A stretch of DNA of 30,254 nucleotides from Priapulus caudatus (Eukaryota > Priapulida > Priapulimorpha > Priapulimorphida > Priapulidae): the NCBI RefSeq assembly GCF_000485595.1, contig NW_014578411.1, positions 36,585-66,838 of the forward strand. The letters run 5' to 3'. The first letter of the stretch is position 1; the number at the start of each line of letters is the position of its first letter. Positions 17,661 to 25,535 of the stretch are shown here, one piece after another. The notes beneath the pieces are model-generated. The model was not told the DNA's origin. It saw nothing but the letters and a program-made list of their open reading frames with translations, and did not search any database. The position numbers and the translations under genes are program-made.

Positions 17661-18667
17661 CGTGATGCGGCCATGATACCGAGGCTCGCCGAGGATTGAC
17701 ACTTTGTGTCTTCCAATCACAGTCTACGCAGCCCCCTTATCTTCTAACTTTTAGGTACAATACTATTAGAGCATGGAATCGCAGATCTCAAGAACTAGGG
17801 CATTCTGCTAGGCTAGAAAGGTTTCCTACGATAGAGTTTGGCACAAAAACGAAAATAACACGCCATTTAGCGCACTACGCTACGTACTTTTGTTGCATTT
17901 TGGCATCTCCGTAATAAGAATAAGCCCCGCCTTCTTCGTTGATGGGCATGAATGGGGCGTCAACGACGTGACCCGTTATTGCTGTAGGTGTTTCGCGAGA
18001 CTGTTTGCTTTTTGTATATAATGAAATGCCGGGCCCGATGGCATTTCGCATCAAATAAGAAAATTTTCTGCATTTTCACTCGCTGTCGGAAGTGAACGGT
18101 GCCTCATTCAATGAACAATTCAATAAAACACACACAATGTTCGAACTTCGAAGCACGGAGCTAATGTTTACATGCACAGCGCCATCTCTTGGATGTTTTA
18201 TATGCAAATATGAGGATTTTCAATAAAATAATGCGTTTTTATATGCATTTACCACGATTTACGTATAGAAACTATATGTTAATTTTACTGATTTCTCCGT
18301 ATCTTTCCTTGAAGTTTTCATCATCTTCAATGCCTTTTGATAGGTTTTTGCGTGATTATTATTTTGCGCAGGCAATCATTTTGGAAATCCTCCAACATTT
18401 TTACTTCTTCCTTAGTTAAGTTAATCCATGTTTCACTGTTATTTAGAATATATCGTCCATATATAATCATTGTCATCTTCTAAAACTACAGACCATCCGC
18501 TGACCGCTGTGGAGAACATGCGCCGGGCCTCGAATTTGGCGCACGTCTCCACTGCGGCAGCGCTTCATACTTGAACATCCCCGGTCGCGTGCGTATCCGC
18601 GGAACTGCGCGTCTCATCCGCGCGCAGCGCTTAGGATCACAAGCAAAGCTGTGCCACGCAATCTTGT

Positions 18668-18860
18668 ATCATGTCTCTCTGGATATACGGAAAGCCTGTG
18701 CATCAGTTGATGATACCAGAAATCTGTGCATCACTTCGTGATACCTAACCCTAAGGTGCCTAAGGCTAAGGCTAAAGAGTAAAGTGGATTTGCGCGCCGC
18801 CAGCAGTGCATCACTGCATGAGTTACAGCACACGAGAATGCAACAACACGACCGTGACAC
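18668..18860. repeat. Dispersed repeat copy, inverted relative to 16485
   Basis: The reverse complement holds TGCAAATCCACTTTA, ATCACGAAGTGATGCACAGA and ATCATCAACTGATGCACAG, matching 16485-16580 and 17520-17550. A short CTAAGG repeat lies in the middle. The minus-strand open frame here is part of the repeat. Confidence 0.75.
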
Positions 18861-19805
18861 CTAGACCTAAACAACTATCGTGCATAATTTTTTTTCAAGT
18901 AGGAAACGTCTTACTGCTAAAAAATTTCGCTCCTCTCTATTATAACTCGTGGTATTAGCACGGTACAATAAAAACGGCAGAGAACGGCCAAATCCTCTGC
19001 TCAAGGTTGCCATGTTGCGATGGTAGTGCACCACCACAACAGTTGTAACAGTGGCGGCGATCCCGTCCAATCAGAAATGTTTATAGTCACAGTGTACAGG
19101 TAAACTGCGAAGCTGGCGGAACGTCGAATACCAGTGTCTTGAATCGGCCCCTGCACTTGGACTTGCACTTGGACCGTACTACCCTTATTCCACTTGATGA
19201 TGATCGGTTAGGAAAGAACGATTATTTTGTGAATCAAGCAAGACACATATTAGAGCTAAACAAGTATTTATGCTATGATACATATTATTTTAATAAAATT
19301 ACAACACAATTACAATGATTAAATCTTCATGAAACGTATCAAATATAAAATTAAAAACATTGTTTATTATTTTAAACTCTTGGATATTTTCAAGTCAGGA
19401 AATTGAAAAAGCATTGCTGCATATAAATTTGTAACATGATCATCAAACCGTCCAACGCACATACACACGATTTATTACATAGAACCTTGTACATCTTTCC
19501 TGGCCATTTCTTCATGATAAAATCACTAAAACATATTACTGCTGAATATGTAACGTTCACTCTTGCAGTACGGTACGCTGGAAAGTTTTATTTATGTTAA
19601 TGACAATCTCAGCTACATAACACTTATTGCAAACCTTTCCACGTAAATAACATTAAATTAAACATTTTACAATCAAACCATATACCACACATCCTACACT
19701 AACCATACACAAAAGAACATTACATGGGACAGAGCCATGAAGTAACAATTCTACAACATTCACTGTTGCCGAAACAGTTCACCAGGTAACAATTATTTCA
19801 TTCTT

Positions 19806-19811
19806 TTTATT
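19806..19811 (-). terminator. Candidate PXMP2 polyadenylation signal, copy A
   Basis: AATAAA on the minus strand, about 290 bp beyond the PXMP2 stop. The same hexamer is kept in copy B at 28993-28998. Confidence 0.4.
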
Positions 19812-20102
19812 AAGTAAACAAACAGGAAGCCCTGATTAACAGCAACAGATGCCACCTGTTCATCAATGAGAGCCATTATTCATTTGTTCATTTCCAACAC
19901 AATGGAAACATTTGGCAGAAGACATTACACACACATATCGCATATGGCCATACACGAATTGACCCAGTATATCACAGCACGTGTACAAAATCACCCGATA
20001 ATAATCAAAATCACCGCGCTCCGCAAATTGTCTATCGCATCATCATAGGTGGTGCCACCTTGCGGTTGCAGCTGCTGCCTCGAAAGCGGCGATGGCACGC
20101 AT

Positions 20103-20172
20103 TTAGTGACGCTTCGTGGCGAGATAGATGCTCCCATAGCAGCCCGACACCATTCCCAACCAGGATCCGATA
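20103..20172 (-). CDS. PXMP2: PXMP2 last exon, copy A (1-base insertion)
   Basis: Read from 20172 down, the exon follows TTCTCTAG and ends in TAA (20105-20103). It has 70 bases versus 69 in copy B, because of one extra G in a GGG run. With the 1-base loss in the previous exon, the final IYLATKRH is back in the original frame. Confidence 0.85.
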
Positions 20173-22762
20173 CTAGAGAAGCAACAAGCACACTCGTGTA
20201 AAGATGATGCAGTCATATTTGAATCTATCAGATTTTCTCATGATTGTCATTCATGATTCAGATTTGTCATGACGGCACAGTCAGCATGATTGCATCTATC
20301 AGATTTTTTCTGCATGAAAAACACTGTTTTCAGTACATGTACGTATTATGTATTTGAATTACATGCAATAAAGATTTAATAATAACAATAAATAATAAAA
20401 ATATTCGAGCCTGTCAAAAGCACATGATTGCAGCCTACGTAAGAATCAGGCCTTCCACGGTCAGAACACAAGCCGTGACACGAGACTGATCTGTCTAGAC
20501 TGTCTCTACGGAACGTACACCTACACCATGTAGATTCAGCTAGCTTAGAGTTCCATGTTACCAGCCATCAGGGTCGTGATGAACCAATCATTGAATGCAC
20601 ATGCCACACGCACGTATGAACCCATGCACACAAACGCACACGCACACGCACGCACCGCACACACATATATATGAACTCGATATACTGCTCGCTTGCTCTC
20701 TCACATCTCTATATAAAGCTATTTGAACAGCATTTACGTTGGGTAAGACAGGAACGAATTCTAGGAATGATGGGCAGCAAGGTTCCGCGTGCCAGTGCCA
20801 GCATTCCTACCTGCATTGGACGTAGTTCAGGTTGACGTACTGAATGATGGTCCAAAACTTCCAGTTCATGAGCACGGCCGGCCAGAAACTCTGCTTGATC
20901 TTCTTCACAGCGTCTTCGTGCGAGCCTCCCTGAAATCAGCAGGAGGGACGTTGCTAACCTTCTTTTCACGTGCCAACGCACACACGCGCGTGCACACACA
21001 CCACGCACGCACACACACACGCGTGCACACGCACGCACGCACGCACGCACACAAGCACACGCACACACACAACACTTGCATGCCCACACATGCACGCACA
21101 CACGCACGTACACACACACACAACACTTGCATGCACACACACACACACACACAACACTTGCATGCCCACACACACACACACACAACACTTGCATGCACAC
21201 ACACACACACACACGTACGCACACTCACACACCTTCGCACACCCTCACACACTCGCATGAACGCACACATGCACGAACACTGAGCAATCTGAAAAACAGA
21301 AACGTACAACTTGAACTACCGTCCCTCAGTAGCCTCCTTGCCTACTACAATCCCCCACCCCCCACAATACATCGTCTACCACATCGTAACCTAGCTTCCA
21401 CCTGGTTAGTTTACTGCAACAATCTGATGTGCTAAAATAAGGGTAGAGAAAATACCAATACATATTATATGTATTGGTATTTTCTCTACCCTTATTTTAT
21501 ATATATATATACAGGTTCTCCCAGGATGAAATTCAAACAGGGGGGAGGGGAGGGGTAGGGGGAGAGGAGGGGTGAGTGGTGGCGGGGAGAGGCAGGGGGA
21601 GGGGAAACTAGGAGGTCTGGGGGGCGTGTATTTTTACCGTACGCGACTAATTAATGCGTAAAATCGCCACCACACCATAGACGGTTTTTGGTTCTTGTAT
21701 ATATAAGATAGCCGAGTCGGTGTACAGTTAGTTACAGGTTAACTTGTGTACTGTCTGCAGCTGCATGCGTGTACGGTAAAATACACGGCGTCGGTGGCCT
21801 GGTCGAACGGCAATTCTGACGCGTCGATTCCCCCGCTGGCAAACTTTTAGTTGTGTGGAATTTAAACGGGGCGGAGGTAATTCAAACGGGGCGCAAACGA
21901 TTCAAACAGGGGGGAGTTTTCCCAAAGCGGCGCGCACGCCCCGTTTGCGCAACGTAGGAGAACCCTGATATATATATATTATTATATATTGGTATTCTCT
22001 CTACCCTTATTTTAGCACACACATTATATACACACAGCGATCTATTTCTACTAAAACTATTATCACAGCTTCCGACTAGCACCCACCTCTACCCGCTGCA
22101 TCACATAAAAGTAGATGAAGATGAGGATGGGAGCGAAGATTCCACGATCGATGAGCAGTCGTTTCAGCGCCGCGTTCGACGACGTGACGGGCACGCGCGC
22201 GTCTAGCAGCATGTAGTAGTTGTGCGTGAGCGGGGCGCTGATGAGAGCACTGCGAAAAACCCGAAACGAAAACTCGGATCACGATTTGTCTTCAGTGCAT
22301 GCACTTGTATTTGAATTACGTGCAATAAAGACTTAACAATAATAATAATAAAAATAATAAATATTAATAATAATAGCGTATTCGCGTGCCAAGCTAGCCA
22401 ACATCACCCACGGCCTCTTTTACTTTATTAAGCAGAAAGTGCAACTGAAAATTAAATCGGTTACCGTACTGCATTAACAAGAAATTCCCGCTACAGTGAA
22501 TAATTGTTATTTTTTTAATTTTTCGCGATCACATTTCATGGACCCCAACCGTCGTGTTATAACGGGGCTACACTGTACGTGCAATAAAGGTATGACGACG
22601 TGAGTAGAGTTATGCGCACCCGAATGCGGCGAAGGAGGCGATACCTCGTAGTTTGAACTCTTTCGCAGCCACTGGTCCCGGCGTAGCGCTGTCGCTGCTG
22701 GATTTACTCTTCATTATGATGTACTGCCCATATGGCATTCGCCCAGGCCTGCGACCACACCA
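20103..22762 (-). CDS. PXMP2: PXMP2-like peroxisomal membrane protein (Mpv17/PMP22 family), copy A
   Basis: PXMP2 (PMP22) is a four-helix membrane protein of the Mpv17 family that forms a channel for small solutes in the peroxisomal membrane. Proposed join, in transcript order: 22762-22620, 22249-22087, 20929-20811, 20172-20103. Seen in order: GVVAGLGE, GQYIIMKSK, SAPLTHNYYMLLD, LKRLLIDRGIFAPI, FWPAVLMNWKFWTIIQYVNL and the final IYLATKRH. The FWP...NWKFW...Q..N and LLIDR..FAP motifs are diagnostic for the family; LxMNWxxWTxxQxxNxNYV is closest to PXMP2. The N-terminal exon is not found. The exon at 22620 has a 1-base frame break. The last two exons carry two offsetting indels relative to copy B, so about 19 residues near the C-terminus are read out of frame. 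Confidence 0.85.
20173..20810. other. PXMP2 intron, copy A
   Basis: The intron contains repeated TATCAGATTTT and CATGATTGTCATTCATGATT motifs, a retroposon-like tail near 20345-20400 and a short (CA/CG)n run near 20630-20665. No exon is seen. Confidence 0.75.
20345..20402. repeat. Retroposon-like tail with (TAA)n
   Basis: TGTATTTGAATTACATGCAA then TAAAGATTTAATAATAACAA also occurs at 22306-22372 (different flanks) and in copy B near 29540. A shared 3' end followed by TAA repeats is typical of LINE or SINE tails. Confidence 0.6.
20811..20929 (-). CDS. PXMP2: PXMP2 penultimate exon, copy A (1-base deletion)
   Basis: Read from 20929 down, the exon follows TGATTTCAG and ends before GTAGGA. It encodes GGSHEDAVKKIKQSFWPAVL and MNWKFWTIIQYVNLNYV, then shifts frame because copy A has GTCCAATG where copy B has GTCCCAATG. 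Confidence 0.9.
20985..21262. repeat. (CA/CG)n microsatellite with ACACTTGCATGC insertions
   Basis: A CA-rich array broken by several ACAACACTTGCATGC units (21069, 21121, 21152 and 21183), so it has higher-order structure. It starts just upstream of the PXMP2 exon in gene sense. His/Thr-rich and Cys/Val-rich open frames here are spurious. Confidence 0.95.
21429..22019. mobile_element. TIR element (TGCTAAAATAAGGGTAGAG ends) with internal foldback
   Basis: GTGCTAAAATAAGGGTAGAG then AAAATACCAATA at the left end is inverted at the right end as TATTGGTATTCTCTCTACCC then TTATTTTAGCAC. A third, inverted copy follows the left end directly (21471-21501) and makes a ~31-bp hairpin. The interior (21511-21968) looks like a second element inserted in (TA)n. 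Confidence 0.8.
21511..21968. mobile_element. Nested element flanked by (TA)n
   Basis: ACAGGTTCTCC at the left and GGAGAACCCTG at the right are inverted, and (TA)n lies outside both ends. The inside has a GGGGAGGGG tract and three versions of AATTCAAACGGGGCG/AAACAGGGGGGAG. TA flanks fit a Tc1/mariner-type target, but no transposase is seen. Confidence 0.6.
22087..22249 (-). CDS. PXMP2: PXMP2 exon (central helices)
   Basis: Read from 22249 down, the exon follows TTTTCGCAG and ends before GTGGGT. It encodes ALISAPLTHNYYMLLDARVP, then VTSSNAALKRLLIDRGIFAP and ILIFIYFYVMQRVE. It is intact and in phase with both neighbours, and matches the PXMP2 segment with GPLSHFFY and LLLDRLVFAP. It is outside the duplicated block. 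Confidence 0.93.
22306..22375. repeat. Retroposon-like tail with (TAA)n, second copy
   Basis: TGTATTTGAATTACGTGCAA then TAAAGACTTAACAATAATAA, followed by TAA repeats, is related to the one at 20345. Confidence 0.6.
22620..22762 (-). CDS. PXMP2: PXMP2 exon (N-terminal helix) with a frame break
   Basis: Read from 22762 down, the exon follows GTTGCTACAG and ends before GTGCGC. It starts GVVAGLGE, as expected after the TS of the family, then must change frame near TGCCATATG to continue GQYIIMKSKSSSDSA and EFKLRGIASFAAFG. One base is missing relative to an open frame. The remaining N-terminal exon was not found. Confidence 0.8.
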
Positions 22763-23067
22763 CTGTAGCAACAAACACGTCATAGTAATAAAAGAGCCAT
22801 GTCTGCCTAGACATGTACTATATCATGTTCAATTCATGCCATTATTATGCCTAGACTAAATTTCAAGTTATAACAACACAGACATACTGCAGTGCAGTCT
22901 GTACCACTTACTCACTCAGAGGCCACTCGCAAGCACTCTTACTCTACTCTGAGTGACTGAGCCTGTTTCTCTTCAACTCTCTTGCCAGTCTTGAGTCTGA
23001 GCAGTGGACTATACTCAATACTATAGTCTATATATACCTAGTATTAGTATAGCCTATGGCTATACTG

Positions 23068-23335
23068 CTATAGTATAGATGCGGCTAGCGACAGGCGCGT
23101 CATCCCTATGTTACGCATGCGCGAATTAGGGTTAGGGGTTTAGGGTTAGGGTTAGGGTTAGGATTAGGGTTAGGGTTAGGGTTAGGTAGGGTTAGCGTTA
23201 GGGTAAAATGTAAAATTCATGTTTATCGAATGTACTTGTACATGGTTTTAGTTCCATAACTCGCCGCTAGGGTGAATCGCGCATCGCGTAACATAGGGAT
23301 GACGCCCTGTCGCTAGCCGCATGTCTATAGTATAG
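23068..23335. mobile_element. Inverted-repeat element 1 with internal TTAGGG-like array
   Basis: GATGCGGCTAGCGACAGG then CGTCATCCCTATGTTACGC at the left mirrors GCGTAACATAGGGATGACG then CCCTGTCGCTAGCCGCATG at the right. Between them lies a TTAGGG-type array at about 23127-23207. Confidence 0.9.
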
Positions 23336-24124
23336 GCCTAGCCTGAGTGAGCACAGAGCAGTGAGCCCCTACCTTGTAATTGACTTGGTCAATATAGGGT
23401 TCTTTTGGAGGTTTCTCAGATACCATGTTAAAACGTACTCGAATAGTTTTTGGTCTTTCACATCAATTTGCTGAGTCTGTAGGCCCATGGCTAATAATAA
23501 TGATATTACTATCTATTCTGTTGACAAACTGCACGAAATTTTTAGCCGGTCCGTGTTGCGACCGCAGCGCCGCCAACGGCTCGTGTTCTAACTAACACTG
23601 AAAATAGGGTGCCTGTAAATGGTTGCAAAAGGCTGAACCTGAAGATCAAACATATCAAATGAAATGTCTCAGAAATATTCGATCTGTGAACGTTTACTCG
23701 GACTGTGCATCGTAAAGCCATGTAGAAGGCCATGATAAAGCTCTTATTGTTCTTCCTGCCTTTATCGGCCAGGAAGTGCACAATGGTAAGCTAGATCATT
23801 GTCTCATCTCCTTGCATATCTTCTTATCATCGCTTCATCAGTGACAGTGTTCATGTTGATTCTTGTGACATGGCAATAACGTAACGTCCTATTCTTGTTC
23901 GCCCTCAATTGCGATCGCGAATGGTCATTCTGTGATTTGTAGGTGTGACGTGGATGAATTTATTTCGTCGTCGTATATCAGCACGAAACATTCGCACTAC
24001 GTCAAAATCACACTCGCCTCAGTGGCTAGCCAGTACTGGTGGAGTGTGGAGTGTGGCTGTACACAGTACAGTGGCAGCCAGTAGGCCTACTGTGGCAGTA
24101 TGTGCAGCCAGTACTAGCGCTGAG

Positions 24125-24358
24125 AGGGTCTATGTCCCCCGGGGTACTGCCGGAACGTACCCTGGGTACGGTGGGTATACCGGAACGTACCCTGGTACTA
24201 TCTAATATGCCGGACCGTACCTCGCCTACTCACTAACGAGTCTAGGGAGTCGCCTACGCCTACTCCCTAACCCGAACCCTAACCCTAATCCTAACCCTAA
24301 CCATATCAAATAGTGACCAGGGTACGTTCGCGGCAGTACCCTGGGGGACATAGACCCT
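24125..24358. mobile_element. Inverted-repeat element 2 with internal CCCTAA-like array
   Basis: AGGGTCTATGTCCCCCGGGG then TACTGCCGGAACGTACCCTGG is inverted at 24317-24358. Inside are a second GCCGGAACGTACCCTGG copy and CCCTAACCCTAATCCTAACC (about 24270-24301). Confidence 0.9.
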
Positions 24359-24479
24359 ATGAGCAGTACTAGCCAGTAGGCAGTACAGTGGCAGTAGCCT
24401 GTAGCTGTAGGCTGTAGTCTACACTGTACACTAACCTAGCTCAGGCTAATGTGGCAAAATTAATTAGGATTATTTGTGG

Positions 24480-24758
24480 CAGTGGCTACGGGTACGGTAG
24501 CCGTATCTTAATGTCTCGAGGCTACGGGTACGGGAGTCCATTCGCTTTTATACTTAACGAACAAAGATGGCGCGGTGGCGCCAGATTTCGAAATAACGCC
24601 TTGGGAATAAATTCACGATTTGAGAGTTTAGATGAGCTAGAACCCTAACCCTAAACCTAACCCTAACCATAACCCTAAACCTAATCCTAACCCTAACCCT
24701 ATCCCTAACGCCAAAAAGGGGCTTCCACGGCCGACGGCTATCGTACCCGTAGCCACTG
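24480..24758. mobile_element. Inverted-repeat element 3 with internal CCCTAA-like array
   Basis: CAGTGGCTACGGGTACGGTA at 24480 mirrors TATCGTACCCGTAGCCACTG ending at 24758. A second GGCTACGGGTACGG copy is at 24521. CCCTAAACCTAACCC repeats fill about 24641-24711. Confidence 0.9.
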
Positions 24759-25109
24759 CGTTATTTGTTTGCCTCGCTATTTCAGGGGTTGCGAGTCGTG
24801 TTAGGGTGTTGTGTTATTTGGTTGATGGTGGATCGACATGTGACAACGAGTTGTGAGGTGACAAACGCAGCCGACCCGTCTCGTGTGTAAAGTAAAAGCG
24901 GTGGAGTTGACCGAGGTGTGGCGGTGGGCATGGGTCAACATGATTATATGCCTAGTCCCTGATGTCGTATTATTAATAATCACGAGCCTCGAAACAAAAG
25001 TCGTTGGCTAAACCATAACTTGGGATGCTGGCCGCATAATTATACATCATCGTCCTATCCCTATCAATAAGTCTGGCCCCAAAGTTCGAAGTCTAGCCAT
25101 AACTTTAAC

Positions 25110-25210
25110 CCTATAGTACTAATACTAATCCTAACCCTAACCTAATCCTAACCCTAACCGCAACGTAACCCTAATTTTAACCTTAATCCTAACCCCAATT
25201 CTAACTTAAT
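25110..25210. repeat. Degenerate CCCTAA-type tract
   Basis: CTAATCCTAACCCTAACC and related variants over about 100 bp. Unlike the three arrays to the left, no flanking inverted repeat was noticed. Confidence 0.85.
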
Positions 25211-25371
25211 GCTAAGCCCTTCATTTGAATCCAACAAAGATGGTTTTGTCAACACAAATCATGTTGTAAGATCTATGCTGGGTTCGCCTATATTATTGTA
25301 TCAATATATTCCTCGATCTAATGACGGTATACACTCGTAACACTTGTTTCACCATCCACATGTGCTTGCAG

Positions 25372-25535
25372 TGGTGGGAGTGTGCCAGGACGGACAGGGA
25401 AACACAGTCCAGGAGGGATCAGAGTTCCATCCGACGGACGACTACTGCGAGACGTGTCGCTGCGTCAACAATAGAACAGCTCAGTGCTTCATCCCGTCCT
25501 GCCAGCCACCGCAGGCCTGCGCATCCGCAACACAG
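25372..25535 (+). CDS. DGCR2: DGCR2-like exon (VWC, first part)
   Basis: The exon follows TGTGCTTGCAG and ends before GTGAGG. It encodes VGVCQDGQGNTVQEGSEFHP, then TDDYCETCRCVNNRTAQCF and IPSCQPPQACASATQ. The cysteine spacing (CxxCxC, then CxxxxC) is typical of VWC domains. Confidence 0.9.

Larger units (their letters stand above)
16041..18872. other. Repeat-rich region without a recognised gene
   Basis: The region should contain the HIBADH presequence exon and promoter, but none was identified. It holds GGCAAGGCAATTTT-type repeats (16600-16740), GCCGTCGGTGCCGTCGG repeats (17290-17430), a strong hairpin (17445-17512), a telomere-repeat foldback (17552-17660) and dispersed ATCACGAAGTGATGCACAGA repeats. 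CpG-rich patches at 17940-18140 and 18490-18660 could be promoter-like, but nothing confirms this. Confidence 0.6.
18873..21030. repeat. Segmental duplication, copy A
   Basis: From AACTATCGTGCATAATTTTT at 18873 to the (CA)n run near 21030, the sequence is repeated at 28058-30254 with occasional substitutions and many single-base indels. Offset is 9185 bp at the left end and 9179 bp near the right end. It contains the last two PXMP2 exons. Confidence 0.95.
22763..25371. other. Region between PXMP2 and DGCR2-like exons
   Basis: This region should hold the PXMP2 first exon (minus) or upstream DGCR2-like exons with LDL-receptor and C-type lectin domains (plus). I recognise neither. It is dominated by three inverted-repeat elements carrying TTAGGG/CCCTAA-type repeats, plus a further CCCTAA tract at 25110-25200. 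Confidence 0.6.

Noticed and set aside
17940-18140. CpG-rich patch considered as the HIBADH promoter and first exon
   Set aside because: No minus-strand ATG with an amphipathic presequence joined in phase to the exon at 15427 could be found.
20709-21435. Cys/Val-rich and His/Thr-rich frames around the PXMP2 exon
   Set aside because: Most of the length is (CA)n. Only the short exon at 20811-20929 is real, and it is read in a different frame.
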